From an uncultured bacterium (lineage in GTDB: Bacteria > Bacillota_I > Bacilli_A > RFN20 > CAG-826): a DNA stretch of 64,000 nt. The stretch is from NCBI GenBank assembly GCA_949297805.1, contig CASFTG010000003.1:67996-131995 (forward strand), given 5' to 3'. Below, piece after piece: positions 1 through 9,440 of this stretch. The notes under the pieces were generated by a model. The model was not told where the DNA came from and did no database searches. It saw nothing but the letters and a program-made list of their open reading frames with translations. The position numbers and the translations under genes are program-made. Each line of letters starts with the position of its first letter. The stretch's first letter is position 1.

Positions 1-285
1 AAAAAAGAGGATATCGATGGTTTTATCCGGGTTTTGCAGCCGATTGAAGTGATTTACGACGAAGAGGACGGGCTGGGGCAAGTCATTTTCCGTTCCAACG
101 GATTCATGACCTATCAGATCCGCTTGATGGTCGGTTATGCCTTTCGGGTCGGCTTTCACCGTTCTACAATAGACGAGTTAGCCGTGGCTTTGGAAAAGAA
201 GCCCCGGTGCGTCACCCATTATAAAGCCCAAGCTTGCGGCTTAACCTTGGAGGAGGTCACTTATGAGCGCATCCCGTTATTATGA
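1..285 (+). CDS. truA: tRNA pseudouridine(38-40) synthase TruA, 3' part
   Basis: The frame is open from the first base and ends at TGA 283-285, so only the last 94 codons are present. The fragment carries the C-terminal TruA signature: an SNGF(M)xYQIR segment, then LMVGYAFRVG, a late KKPR element and the closing GLTLEEVTYE strand. TruA isomerises uridines 38-40 in the anticodon arm of tRNAs in the cytosol. Its end overlaps the next gene by 23 bases, so the two are probably translationally coupled. The assignment depends on this C-terminal half only; the catalytic aspartate lies outside the window. Confidence 0.85.
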   Translation, partial: KKEDIDGFIRVLQPIEVIYDEEDGLGQVIFRSNGFMTYQIRLMVGYAFRVGFHRSTIDELAVALEKKPRCVTHYKAQACGLTLEEVTYERIPLL

Positions 286-1096
286 TTTCTGCTACCACAC
301 CCACACGAAGCGGTGCGGCCATGCCTATGGGGAGGATGAGGAATACGTCATCGCCGCGATCAAGAAAGGGATCAAGCGACTCGGTTTCTCCGACCACTGC
401 ATCTTTCCGGGAATGAACGAGTCTGGCCAAAGAGGAAGCTTCGATATGCTTCCGGGCTACATCGACTCGGTCTTGACCTTGAAGGAGAAATATAAGAATC
501 AGATTGAGATCTTCTTAGGCTTTGAGGCCGAATACCATGGGGGCAAGGACGTCCGTTACCTCTTTGATTTATTGAAAGGCTCTTTCGATTATTTTATTCA
601 GGGCCAGCATAGCGGACGCAAAGGCGATAAGAGCGATTACTATGGCTCCTACGATACCCATACCGGCAATGCCCGTTACGTCGAGGACGTCATCGCCGGC
701 ATGAATAGCGGCCTTTATGCCTACCTCGCCCATCCGGATCTATATATGCAATGGAATAAGGAATGGAACCAGGAGACCATTGACATGGCCTATACGATCC
801 TTAAAGAAGCCAAGCGGCTCAATATGCCGGTCGAGCTCAACTGCGGTTTCCTTCGCCGGGACAAAGTCCATCCCCCGGTCGATGACCTCAACTGGATGCA
901 TTACCCTTATCCGAAGTTTTGGATGATCGCTAAGGAAGTCGGCAACACCGTCACCTTCGGGATCGATGCCCATGCCCCGAGCGACTTCGACCATGAATCG
1001 GCCGATCAAGTCTTATCCATCGCCGACATGTGCGGGCTCACCGTCGTTGAGCCGGATATCCTCCTGCCGAAGAAAAAACTCGGTTATTTAAAGTAA
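263..1096 (+). CDS. histidinol-phosphatase, PHP family (HisJ/HisK type)
   Basis: This 277-residue protein matches the PHP metal-dependent phosphoesterase family. The first motif, YHTHTKRCGHA near residues 11-21, supplies the HxH metal ligands. SDHC (about residue 44), EAEYHGG (about 91) and QGQHSG (about 112) follow, then AHPDLY near 155 and GIDAHAP near 232. These are the ordered metal-ligand motifs of HisK-like histidinol-phosphatases, which dephosphorylate L-histidinol phosphate in histidine synthesis. No other his gene is nearby, so the substrate could also be another phosphoester. It starts inside the end of truA, which suggests one transcript. Family membership is well supported; the exact substrate is inferred. 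Confidence 0.8.
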   Translation: MSASRYYDFCYHTHTKRCGHAYGEDEEYVIAAIKKGIKRLGFSDHCIFPGMNESGQRGSFDMLPGYIDSVLTLKEKYKNQIEIFLGFEAEYHGGKDVRYLFDLLKGSFDYFIQGQHSGRKGDKSDYYGSYDTHTGNARYVEDVIAGMNSGLYAYLAHPDLYMQWNKEWNQETIDMAYTILKEAKRLNMPVELNCGFLRRDKVHPPVDDLNWMHYPYPKFWMIAKEVGNTVTFGIDAHAPSDFDHESADQVLSIADMCGLTVVEPDILLPKKKLGYLK

Positions 1097-1256
1097 AGCG
1101 AAGCCCTGGGCATTATTCCGAATTAATCAGGAATTTTGCTTTTTTAAGCAGATTTTCAAAAAAATTCGGGGAAAAAATTTGAAAACTAGCAAAAAATTCC
1201 CCCGAAAAAATTGAAATTTATCTAAAAATTTCGGGGAAAAATTTTGCAAAAAAGAC
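1097..1256. repeat. AT-rich intergenic region with alternating CGGGG/CCCCCG arms
   Basis: Three GC-rich arms sit in A/T tracts: CGGGG at 1167-1171, CCCCCG at 1199-1204 and CGGGG at 1232-1236. The second and third can pair as CCCCGAAA with TTTCGGGG (8 bp). The first and second are also inverted relative to each other, so alternative hairpins are possible. GCAAAA-type motifs (TAGCAAAAAATTC, TTTTGCAAAAAAG) recur here and in other intergenic regions of the window. The region precedes the promoter of the DUF4143 gene. Confidence 0.55.
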
Positions 1257-1271
1257 ATGTTGCTATATAAT
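1244..1271 (+). promoter_or_regulatory. promoter of DUF4143 gene, abutting the start codon
   Basis: TTGCAA (1244-1249) and TATAAT (1266-1271) are separated by 16 bases. The ATG chosen for the gene is at 1278, only six bases after the -10 box, where transcription would be expected to begin. The mRNA would then be leaderless. Confidence 0.55.
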
Positions 1272-1277
1272 TTGGCC

Positions 1278-2612
1278 ATGTTTAAAAGAAAAATCACCAA
1301 AGATATCGAGCAGTGGGCCAACGACAATTCCCTAAAGAAGAAAGCCTTGGTCATCAAGGGCCTTCGGCAGGTTGGGAAGACCACGACCATAATGGATTAT
1401 TGTCGTTCCCATTATTCCGAGATTGTCTATATTAATTTCCTTGACGATCCGGATAAGAAAGAACTTTTTGAGGGGAATTTGACCGCTGATAGTTTACTTT
1501 CTCGGCTGCGGCTCGTTTTCCCTTCGCTTCTTTTCGCTCCCGGCAAGACCGTTCTTTTCTTCGATGAGGCGCAAGAATGCCCCCGGGCCCGTTACGCGGC
1601 CAAGCCTCTGATGTTGGATGGACGTTTTGACCTCATTGAAAGCGGTTCGCTTTTGGGCCTCCGTGGGTATAATCGGCGGCCGGCCGATATTCCCGTCGGC
1701 TTCGAGCATTGTCTTACAATGACTCCGATGGACTTCGAAGAATTTCTTTGGGCCAAGGGGGTAGGAAAAGATGTAATCGAGCAAGCAAGGCAAGCGTTCT
1801 TGTCTCTAAAACCCTTGGATCGTTTTTTGAACGACGTTTTTCTTAAATACTTCCGAGAATATGCCATCGTGGGCGGGATGCCGGAAGCGGTGACCGCCTA
1901 TTTAACGCAGGGGATAGTTGGTGCGCAATCGGTGCAAAATGACATTCTCGAGTCCTATAAAGACGATTATGGTAAACATCTCAATGAGGCGGGGGATAGG
2001 AGTTTAGACCGGACTCTTCTTGGACGGATATTGGATGTCTATTCCTCTATTCCCAGCCAACTAAGCAAGGAAAACAAAAAATTCGCCTATTCCCAAGTTG
2101 GGAAAGATGGTTCGGCGCGTAAATACCTCGATGCAATACTTTGGCTCGAAGAATACGGATTGATCAGCCGTTGCTTCAATCTAAAATCATTGCAGAGGCC
2201 CTTATCCGGGCAAATCGATGATTCAATTTTCAAGATTTTCTTCAACGACACAGGTTTATTTATGCGCAGCCTTGGGCTAGAGTCAGCCGCCGATTTGCTT
2301 AACGGGAATATTGGTATTTACAAAGGGTCGATATACGAAAACCTCATTGCCGATTCGCTGATCAAACATTTCAAAGATCTTTATTATTATCGAAAGAACG
2401 ACTCATTGGAGATCGATTTCGTGACTTCTTGTCAATCGGAAATCGCTTTACTTGAAGTCAAAGCCAATGACGGTCGTGCGAAGTCCCTTAAGGAAGTGCT
2501 GACCAATAAAGCGAAGTATAACGTCACGTGCAATTACAAACTTTATAATGGTAATGTCGTTGACGGCGATCCAATAAAACAAATCCCCTTGTACATGGTG
2601 ATGTTTCTTTGA
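1278..2612 (+). CDS. ATP-binding protein, AAA_14/DUF4143 family
   Basis: This protein of about 444 residues has the AAA_14 plus DUF4143 arrangement. The Walker A motif GLRQVGKTT lies near residue 27, and a Walker B-like VLFFDEAQE follows near residue 97. A GSLLG sensor-type segment lies near 123. The C-terminal part contains the DUF4143 nuclease-like region with LEIDFV and ALLEVKAND. Such proteins are common in gut Firmicutes, Bacteroidetes and spirochaetes, and their biological role is not settled. An upstream in-frame ATG at 1257 exists but lies within the promoter, so the start at 1278 is preferred. It is a paralogue of the broken gene at 16050-17316. Both have unusual AT-rich leaders, as mobile accessory genes often do. 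Confidence 0.8.
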   Translation: MFKRKITKDIEQWANDNSLKKKALVIKGLRQVGKTTTIMDYCRSHYSEIVYINFLDDPDKKELFEGNLTADSLLSRLRLVFPSLLFAPGKTVLFFDEAQECPRARYAAKPLMLDGRFDLIESGSLLGLRGYNRRPADIPVGFEHCLTMTPMDFEEFLWAKGVGKDVIEQARQAFLSLKPLDRFLNDVFLKYFREYAIVGGMPEAVTAYLTQGIVGAQSVQNDILESYKDDYGKHLNEAGDRSLDRTLLGRILDVYSSIPSQLSKENKKFAYSQVGKDGSARKYLDAILWLEEYGLISRCFNLKSLQRPLSGQIDDSIFKIFFNDTGLFMRSLGLESAADLLNGNIGIYKGSIYENLIADSLIKHFKDLYYYRKNDSLEIDFVTSCQSEIALLEVKANDGRAKSLKEVLTNKAKYNVTCNYKLYNGNVVDGDPIKQIPLYMVMFL

Positions 2613-2663
2613 TTCGGATTTTTTGGCGCAAGGTAAAATATTTTGAGTGACGTCCAACACACC

Positions 2664-2691
2664 TTGAATTTCGGGTGGGGGATTTTATATC
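2664..2691 (+). promoter_or_regulatory. probable promoter of the large lipoprotein gene
   Basis: TTGAAT (2664-2669) and TATATC (2686-2691) are spaced by 16 bases. They are followed by a short leader with a GGGAG ribosome-binding site ahead of ATG 2720. Confidence 0.4.
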
Positions 2692-2719
2692 CTTTTATTT
2701 ATCCATAGGGAGAAAATGC

Positions 2720-5275
2720 ATGAAAATGAAACCCCGTCGCACCCCGTTTTACCTTTTAGCCGGAATTTTGGGCTTGGCCCTTTCCGGCTGCTCGGCTATC
2801 CCGACCGAAACCCCAGTCGACTTAGCCCCTGAGATCATCGCCTTGAACGCCTCAACCGATGACGAGGGCAAGACCACCTATACCGTCACTTTCAAGGACG
2901 GGACGACCACTACCTTTACCGTTGAGAATGGGAAGGATGGGGCCCCTGGGGCGGCGGGCAATGGAATCAAATCGATCGCCAAGACTTCAAGCGATGGTTT
3001 AGTCGATACCTATACCATCACCTTCACCGATGGGACCAGCACGACCTTCACCATCACCAATGGGGCCTCGGGGTCGGCCACTACCCCGACTACCTTCAAG
3101 GTCAACTTCAACGTCAATGGGGGCGTGATGCCTGCTGACTATAAAGCTGAGGATTATGTTGCCATTGAGAAAGGGACGTTGTTGGATTTACCAATCCCGA
3201 CTCGGCAAGGCGGGGCGTTCGCTGGTTGGTATACCGGTTATCTCCCAACCGACGGGGTATGGAACGCCGCCACCCCGGTCGCTAAGGACTTGACCTTGAT
3301 CGCCAAATGGACCAATCTCGAGGATGCGACTTGGGCCAGTTACCTTCTCGAGCAGCAAAGCGAGATGCAAGAATACTTCTATACTCCTTCCCAATCTTTC
3401 ATCGGGGTTGAATTGATTCCTGAATACAACGATGAGATATTAACTTACGTCGGAAGAATCGGTTTCTGCTTCGATCGGGAAGAGCTTTATGCCCTTGGCG
3501 AAGACATGGATTGGTATTACGCCATCCCCGTCGCTGATTCGATCAAGACGATGTTCAAGACCACTGCCACGAATATCTATAAACAGTTCGCTGACAACGA
3601 GGATTTGGTCGCGGAATTCAAAGATGATTTCGATGCCCTCTTCGCTCAGATCGACACGATGTCGGCCCTGGAAGACGCTCGCGAGTTGAATGAAGAATTC
3701 CAAACTCTCCGTCAACAGGCCGAGGATTACCTCTTTATGTTGGACTTGCCTGCGAGAGCGGAAGAGGCGATCACGAATTTTGAATCCGATTATCTCTTGG
3801 AACTCGATTGCCTGGAACGGATCGGCCTCGCTTCCTATATCGATGAGATCGAAAGATATAAATCGGCCCTCAGCGAAGCGACGAGCCAGTCAGATTTTGA
3901 AAACCGGGTCCGGGCCTTGGATGAGTACACGCAGGCGTTATTTTATGGAGATGGATGGGCGTTCGAGAATCTTCTAAATGACCTTTCTAAGCAGGCGCAG
4001 GCGGAGTTTGATTCCTTAAATTACGATTCCGAATTGGCAGACCAGAATGGATATTCTTATCTTTACGATGAATGTTTGAAACAGATTCAGAATATCCTCA
4101 ACTCCGTTGGTATTTCTAACCTTTGCTATTATTACGAGTCTTTCCAGGATAAATTCAAAGAACTTAAGTATCAGCAAGAGCAATATATTGCTTCCGTCGA
4201 AGAAAAGGCTGAAGCCTTGGCCTATGTCGATGCTAAGATCGCCGAACTCGAGGCTAAAGCGAACGAACTCGGTTACGACTTGGAAGGCAAAGGCTCCTTA
4301 GCCGAACTCCGGAGGCTCCGTGATGAGATTGAGGCCGATTACAATCCAGGGGATTTCGAATCGTATTTAAAAGACAATATTGATAACGCATACCTATATG
4401 TACTAGCCGAGATTGAGATGGGGACCGCCGAAGATCCTGATGCCTTGTTGGCCGAAAAGAAAGAGGCCGCCATCGCGGAACTCGAAACCTCCTTCAATGA
4501 ACTGAAAGCCTATGCCGAGGAAAAAGGATATGTCGATTTCGAGGACAAATACGGAAATATGATCGAGGATTTCCGTGTCCGACTCGAATCCTGCACCGAA
4601 TTGACCGAGCTTTACCAAACGAAGAACGGGTGCGAAACCGAGATTAATAACGCTTACGCCCACATCTCCGGCGAGACCGCGCCCAAGATCGTTATTAAGT
4701 ACGTTAAGCCGTATGAAAAACAATTCGTCGATATCATGGTGATGGATTATCACTACACGACCATCAAAGAAGGGGAATATTATGATGCCAGCTCCCTTTA
4801 CGACGGCTATTCATTCGGTGGATATTATTCCGATCCTGAATTTAACGAATTGATCAGCGAGGATCCTTATTTCAAACCGGATTTCAGCGCCATGAAAGAC
4901 GGCCAATCGGTCTATTTGAAACTCGATATCGAGGATTATTCGATTGCCGCGAAAGATTTCAGCAACTTCTTCGGGCAAGTCAATGACACCATCTTTGGCT
5001 CGTTTGACACTCCCCTTGATCTAGAGGAATTCTATAACGCCGCTTATGGGGTCACCGATAAAACTGGCTATGAGGCGTTATTGGAGATGGCCGAAGGACT
5101 CTTTGTCCCGAACTTCGTGCTAGTGATCCGCGAGCAAATCATCAATCAGCCGGGTGCGGATGAGCTGCCGCCGGAGAAGCAAGAGGTCTTGGAGGAGGCC
5201 GACGCCATGCTCGATACCTGCCAGACCTACGAGGACATCGTGGCGGTCATGGAAGTCCTTGACGCCGTCATCTGA
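2720..5275 (+). CDS. large surface lipoprotein with DGT beta-repeats and InlB B-repeat
   Basis: The 851-residue protein begins with a lysine/arginine-rich signal peptide and the lipobox LSGC, so it should be diacylated and anchored outside the membrane. After a linker come two repeats of about 45 residues. Each has a YTVTFKDG/YTITFTDG strand, a TTTFTV/STTFTI strand and an NG turn, with GKDGAPGAAG between them. A Listeria-Bacteroides (InlB B-type) repeat follows near residues 110-190, ending in GWY and LIAKWT. The remaining ~650 residues are acidic and largely helical, rich in E, A and L, with a second small beta module near residue 660. The start is the ATG after GGGAG; an upstream ATG at 2675 would destroy the signal peptide. 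It is paralogous to the next gene, which begins 12 bases later. Function unknown; adhesion or polymer binding is a guess. Confidence 0.75.
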   Translation: MKMKPRRTPFYLLAGILGLALSGCSAIPTETPVDLAPEIIALNASTDDEGKTTYTVTFKDGTTTTFTVENGKDGAPGAAGNGIKSIAKTSSDGLVDTYTITFTDGTSTTFTITNGASGSATTPTTFKVNFNVNGGVMPADYKAEDYVAIEKGTLLDLPIPTRQGGAFAGWYTGYLPTDGVWNAATPVAKDLTLIAKWTNLEDATWASYLLEQQSEMQEYFYTPSQSFIGVELIPEYNDEILTYVGRIGFCFDREELYALGEDMDWYYAIPVADSIKTMFKTTATNIYKQFADNEDLVAEFKDDFDALFAQIDTMSALEDARELNEEFQTLRQQAEDYLFMLDLPARAEEAITNFESDYLLELDCLERIGLASYIDEIERYKSALSEATSQSDFENRVRALDEYTQALFYGDGWAFENLLNDLSKQAQAEFDSLNYDSELADQNGYSYLYDECLKQIQNILNSVGISNLCYYYESFQDKFKELKYQQEQYIASVEEKAEALAYVDAKIAELEAKANELGYDLEGKGSLAELRRLRDEIEADYNPGDFESYLKDNIDNAYLYVLAEIEMGTAEDPDALLAEKKEAAIAELETSFNELKAYAEEKGYVDFEDKYGNMIEDFRVRLESCTELTELYQTKNGCETEINNAYAHISGETAPKIVIKYVKPYEKQFVDIMVMDYHYTTIKEGEYYDASSLYDGYSFGGYYSDPEFNELISEDPYFKPDFSAMKDGQSVYLKLDIEDYSIAAKDFSNFFGQVNDTIFGSFDTPLDLEEFYNAAYGVTDKTGYEALLEMAEGLFVPNFVLVIREQIINQPGADELPPEKQEVLEEADAMLDTCQTYEDIVAVMEVLDAVI

Positions 5276-5286
5276 GGTGAAGAGCC

Positions 5287-8200
5287 ATGCGCAAGAAACC
5301 ATTTTGGCTGGCCTTAAGCCTATTCGGCTTGGTCCTTGGCTCCTGCAATCCGCCGGAGCTCACTTCCACCTCACCCCTCGATTCTGGATTGCCCGATCAG
5401 TCTTCGGAGGTTGAATCGTCTTCGGATTCTAAATCTGATCCGGTGACCGTCGTTTCCAACGAATTGATCTCCAATGAAAATGGGGTTCGGACCTATAAGA
5501 TTGTCTTCTCCGATGGGACCGAGGCCACCTATTCGGTTAAAGACGGGGCCGATGGGGCTAAAGGACCAGACGGTTCATATATTTCCGAAGTCAAGAAGAC
5601 CGGGACCAATGGCAACGTCGATACCTACACCATCTATTTGACCGATGGCTCGACCTTTACCTTCATCGTCACCAATGGGACGGCGGAGGAACCAACTGAT
5701 AAAGTCACGGTTACTTTCGATGCCAACGGAGGGAAAGTTGAGACCCAAACCATCGAGGTCGAGAAAGGGTCTTCGGCCGATCTCCCCATCCCGACCCGGA
5801 ATGGCTATTCCTTCCTCGGTTGGTATGCCGATAAGCGGATTGATGCAGCTTATTACAGCAATGCGACTCCCATCGGCGAAAACGTGACTTTAATCGCCCG
5901 TTGGACTCCCGTTGGAGGGGATTGGACGACGGTCCAGAACTATTGGATCAGTTCTTTGAAGAATTCATACGATGGTTCGCTTCTTACCAATGAGCAAAGG
6001 GCTGAATATGAGGCCGAACTCAATGCTTTTATCCTTCGCTTGATGTTCGCGTGCAATGAGATGGAAGGGGATCTCATTAGGGAAGAATTCGATGAATGGC
6101 TCGAATCGTTGCCGGTTATTGAAGAGTCTAAGACCAAGGCTTTGGCCGATTACGAGGAGGATTTGGCTTCGTTTGAATCCAATGCCGGTTTGTCCTCGGT
6201 TTACGTCGATGGGTTTAGAGCGATGCTGGATAAAGGAAAAGCCGCCCAAACCATCGGCGAGTTAAACCTCGCTTTGAACCGCCTGAACAACACTTCCCGT
6301 TTTATTCAGCGGCTCGCCGACTCCCAAACCACCCTTGATGAAGGTACGGCCTATTACCAAACGGTGAAGGAACTGTTTTCTTCGGCTTTGACCAGCTACG
6401 AGGGATTTCCAATCAATTTGGCCGGGTTGGCCAGGGTCGTCTCTGATATATTCGGCGATCTTCGCGAGGGAAACTTCGATTCCAGTCAGCTTGCCTCCGA
6501 AATCGAAGACAGTTTGATTCGGTACAATCAATCGGGGCCTTTGTTCGATGCGGTCAATCAGCTTTCGCAATATCTTTGTAAATGCCTTGCCGTTTATCAG
6601 AATTCCTATTACTACCTCGAGGGGATCAACTCCATTATCCAGCCTTTCGTGGATAATTATTCGAATCTTTCGTCCTCCCTTCCGGAATTGCGGGACGCTT
6701 ATTTCGGGATGATGGGGGATTTCCCCACGGTCTTGGCTGAGGTCGAGCAATATATCGGCTCCGTCCAAACCGTGACCATCATCGTCGATTATCCTTTTGC
6801 CCCCGGCGTTTATTCTTATGCGAATTCGGTCTTCGTTGGGGCGGGGGAAACGCTGGATTTGACCGACCAAATCTATATCTACCCGGGGTATGAGCTGACC
6901 GGCCTTTATACCGATGCCAATTGCGAAACCCTTTATAACGATGGCAGTTACGTAATCGACGGGAACGCCCCGACTCTCTATGTGGGGTATAACCTCGTTT
7001 ATGAGTCGGCCGCCTATGATGCCGTCAAGGAATTCGGCTATAACTATTTCCCGATGTTTGACCAATGGAGTATCGATGAGCGGGTCGAATCCTATCGCGA
7101 TCAAGGGCTCGAAGCCGCGGTCGAAGGACTCTATCAATTAGCCAACGAATACATCGATTCTGTCAGCACTTGCTTCTGGGATGCCTATAATCACTACCAA
7201 AGCGAGTCCGGCAATTACCCAGAGACCGATGCCACGGCGGAATTGCAAACACTCGACTCCTTGTTAGGCGAACTTGGGGTTTACATCGAGAATGGGGTAA
7301 GCGACCTTACCTCCTTCAAGGAGTTATATGGGTCATTGATGGACGCCGTTATCAATTTGGCCGGTTTGTTAACCTTCGATTCCTCGGACGACCCGAATAT
7401 CGAAACTTCGAAGCAAGAGTCGATCGAAGGATTCGAATATAATTTCCAGGCGTTGTCGACCGATTATCAATGCGATGTTTCCGGCCAATACTCGGCTTTC
7501 CATGATTTCATCCTCGCCCGTTATGAGGAAGCGAACGATTATTGGCAAATCGAACAATTGGATAGCATCGTCAACAGTTTCCTACCTTTAATTAGTAAGA
7601 GCAGCGCTGCTTACGAGGATATGCTGAACACGTTTATCGATGGCCTGCACAATTTGTCCTATTCATTCGTTATAACTCAGGACAACAATCCGTTATCTCC
7701 CATCCTTTCCTCTTTAGAGTGGTTGCGGGATACCCGTTATACCCCTGAGCAGTTGCTCGAGGCGATGTACCAGGCCGCTGAATCGGCGTTAACCGCTTAC
7801 GAAGAGGAAGTCATTCCCGCCGTCGAGTCACTCGATGTGGTCGTTTACCAGGTTTTCCCTTTTGAGGTGTTTCTTATTACATCCGGCGCGGCGGCACACA
7901 CCTATATCCCCGCTTCTGGAGATTTATCGAGTATCGATGCTTATGCCATCCCTGGGTACAAAATATCCAGTATTTACATTGATGACGAATTGACTGAACT
8001 CATCAGTGATGACTCGACTTATGAATTCGGCGATATTCTCTATGGTCAAACGATTTACCTTACCTACGAATTGGTTGATTGGGAAGCGGCGACCCCGGCA
8101 CTCCAAGCGGCGTATCAAAACATGTTTGGATCGGCGCTCGATGATCTGCTCGAATATGGTTTCATCACCCAAGAGGATATCGACGCGGTTGAGGAGGCGC

Positions 8201-8469
8201 TAGCCAATATCAACTCGGAGGAGTCGTATCTATTGGCCTTCGATCTATTCGAATCCTTTGCCAGGAAGGCCATAGTCAATCAACTGCTCGCCCAAGTTGA
8301 TTTCATGATTGAGTCGCTCGAAGCTCAATATGGTTATGGCGTCGACGAGACCGAATTGGCCTATTACAAAGAGCTGATGTCTTCGGCGGAAACCTATAGC
8401 GAATTGATTGATTCCATGAATGAAATTACAAGTTGGATCTCCGCCATTTACCCCAACGACAATATGTAA
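5287..8469 (+). CDS. very large surface lipoprotein, paralogue of the preceding gene
   Basis: This 1060-residue protein has a signal peptide ending in LGSC, then a Ser/Asp-rich linker. The DGT-type beta repeats (YKIVFSDG, ATYSVKDG, YTIYLTDG, FTFIVTNG) follow. An InlB B-like repeat near residues 138-208 ends in GWY and LIARWT, as in its upstream neighbour. The long helical, acidic remainder is interrupted near residues 495-570 and 850-930 by small beta modules with the pattern Y-P-G-Y-E-L/Y-K-I. A GAGGTGA ribosome-binding site overlaps the stop of the previous gene, so the two form an operon. No catalytic motif is visible. The pair most likely arose by duplication and is displayed on the cell surface; the ligand cannot be read from the sequence. 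Confidence 0.75.
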   Translation: MRKKPFWLALSLFGLVLGSCNPPELTSTSPLDSGLPDQSSEVESSSDSKSDPVTVVSNELISNENGVRTYKIVFSDGTEATYSVKDGADGAKGPDGSYISEVKKTGTNGNVDTYTIYLTDGSTFTFIVTNGTAEEPTDKVTVTFDANGGKVETQTIEVEKGSSADLPIPTRNGYSFLGWYADKRIDAAYYSNATPIGENVTLIARWTPVGGDWTTVQNYWISSLKNSYDGSLLTNEQRAEYEAELNAFILRLMFACNEMEGDLIREEFDEWLESLPVIEESKTKALADYEEDLASFESNAGLSSVYVDGFRAMLDKGKAAQTIGELNLALNRLNNTSRFIQRLADSQTTLDEGTAYYQTVKELFSSALTSYEGFPINLAGLARVVSDIFGDLREGNFDSSQLASEIEDSLIRYNQSGPLFDAVNQLSQYLCKCLAVYQNSYYYLEGINSIIQPFVDNYSNLSSSLPELRDAYFGMMGDFPTVLAEVEQYIGSVQTVTIIVDYPFAPGVYSYANSVFVGAGETLDLTDQIYIYPGYELTGLYTDANCETLYNDGSYVIDGNAPTLYVGYNLVYESAAYDAVKEFGYNYFPMFDQWSIDERVESYRDQGLEAAVEGLYQLANEYIDSVSTCFWDAYNHYQSESGNYPETDATAELQTLDSLLGELGVYIENGVSDLTSFKELYGSLMDAVINLAGLLTFDSSDDPNIETSKQESIEGFEYNFQALSTDYQCDVSGQYSAFHDFILARYEEANDYWQIEQLDSIVNSFLPLISKSSAAYEDMLNTFIDGLHNLSYSFVITQDNNPLSPILSSLEWLRDTRYTPEQLLEAMYQAAESALTAYEEEVIPAVESLDVVVYQVFPFEVFLITSGAAAHTYIPASGDLSSIDAYAIPGYKISSIYIDDELTELISDDSTYEFGDILYGQTIYLTYELVDWEAATPALQAAYQNMFGSALDDLLEYGFITQEDIDAVEEALANINSEESYLLAFDLFESFARKAIVNQLLAQVDFMIESLEAQYGYGVDETELAYYKELMSSAETYSELIDSMNEITSWISAIYPNDNM

Positions 8470-8480
8470 ACAGTGACTGA

Positions 8481-8507
8481 ATTCGTTCCCGCCGATTCGT
8501 AACGAAT
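8481..8507. other. 7-bp inverted repeat after lipoprotein operon
   Basis: ATTCGTT (8481-8487) and AACGAAT (8501-8507) can pair around a 13-base loop. There is no T-run, so it is at best a weak terminator. Confidence 0.3.
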
Positions 8508-8564
8508 GAATGGGTCGGTTACCTATTTGACGCCAATCATCATATAAAATTGAATTTCCTCTTT

Positions 8565-8590
8565 TTGCCACTTTAGGGCAGTGCTATATT
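8565..8590 (+). promoter_or_regulatory. promoter of yebC-like gene, extended -10
   Basis: TATATT at 8585-8590 is preceded by TGC, an extended -10 form. TTGCCA at 8565-8570 is a -35 candidate, but the 14-base spacer is short. The following ATAGGAG serves ATG 8615. Confidence 0.45.
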
Positions 8591-8614
8591 TACGCACGGA
8601 AATAGGAGTTTCTT

Positions 8615-9322
8615 ATGGGAAGACATTTTGAAGTCAGGGCCGCGGCGATGGCGGCGACCGCCAAAGCCAAGTCGGCCATCTATATGCGGGCCTCGAAGGA
8701 GATCTACGCCGCCGCCAAATCCGGCGAGCCCGATCCGAACTCGAACTTAGCGCTTCGAAGCGCCATCGAAAAATACCGGAAGCTGTGCCCGAAAGACGTC
8801 ATCGACCGGGCGATTGAGAAAGCCAAAGGCGGCGATACGGTCGCTTATATCCCGGGCCGTTATGAATTCATGGGGCCGGGGGGAAGCAACATCATCGTCG
8901 ATACTCTTACCGATAACGTCAACCGGGCCTTGGTCACCGTTCGGACCATCTGCACCCGCAAGGGAGCGAAGATGGCTTCGGTCGCCTATAACTTCGAGCA
9001 TCTTGGCATCTTGAATTTCAAAGGCGTTGAGGAAAGCGCGGTCGAGGAATGCTTGGTCCTCGGCGACGTCGATGTCCGTTCGGTCACTATCGATGATTCG
9101 GGCGAGATCGAGGTCCGGGTTGCCCCTTCCGACTTAGAGAAAGCCAAGGAATTACTCAAAGACCTCGGGGTCAGTGATTACGATCGGGCCGAGACCACGA
9201 TGTATCCGAATGAATGGATTGAGGTCGATGACGAAGCCAAGGCCAAGCTCAAAGCTATGCTCGAGGAGCTTGATGAGGCCGAGGACGTCCAAGCCGTCTA
9301 TACTAACGTCGACAACATCTAA
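8615..9322 (+). CDS. YebC/PmpR family protein, YeeN-type
   Basis: The 235-residue protein starts MGRHFEVRA and continues with MAATAKAKSAIY, KEIYAAAKSG and DPNSNLALR. The IDRAIEKAKGG helix follows. This is the N-terminal pattern of the YebC family, in the variant seen in YeeN. The middle contains the conserved Y(E)FMGPGGSNIIVD element. Full-length YebC/TACO1 proteins are about 240 residues, so this one is complete. The family has long been described as DNA-binding regulators, and more recent work connects it to translation of difficult motifs; which applies here is not visible. It is a single-gene unit with its own promoter and a strong terminator. Confidence 0.9.
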   Translation: MGRHFEVRAAAMAATAKAKSAIYMRASKEIYAAAKSGEPDPNSNLALRSAIEKYRKLCPKDVIDRAIEKAKGGDTVAYIPGRYEFMGPGGSNIIVDTLTDNVNRALVTVRTICTRKGAKMASVAYNFEHLGILNFKGVEESAVEECLVLGDVDVRSVTIDDSGEIEVRVAPSDLEKAKELLKDLGVSDYDRAETTMYPNEWIEVDDEAKAKLKAMLEELDEAEDVQAVYTNVDNI

Positions 9323-9341
9323 TCGTCTTTTGCATCAATCA

Positions 9342-9365
9342 GGGTCAGCGGGGCTGGCCCTTTTT
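9342..9365 (+). terminator. rho-independent terminator after yebC-like gene
   Basis: GGGTCAGC (9342-9349) pairs with GCTGGCCC (9353-9360), with one G-T pair and a GGG loop. TTTTT follows. Confidence 0.8.
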
Positions 9366-9391
9366 GTTGCGGTTGCATCGAAGGAATCGGG

Positions 9392-9440
9392 TTACTTGTC
9401 CACTTCGAAAAGATTACTTGTCCACTACTTAGTGGTCAAG
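9392..9440. repeat. direct repeat TTACTTGTCCACT x2 with adjoining inverted repeat
   Basis: TTACTTGTCCACT occurs at 9392-9404 and again at 9414-9426. The second copy runs into an imperfect palindrome: CTTG-T-CCACTA, CT, TAGTGG-T-CAAG (9417-9440). Repeated boxes with an inverted partner recall the multi-repeat ends of some IS elements, so this may be an IS footprint. No transposase is next to it. The rest of 9323-9590 holds no gene that I can support. Confidence 0.45.

Noticed and set aside
6262-7137. 291-codon reverse ORF inside the large lipoprotein gene
   Set aside because: Shadow frame; no start signal or recognisable domain, while the forward frame has a signal peptide and repeats.
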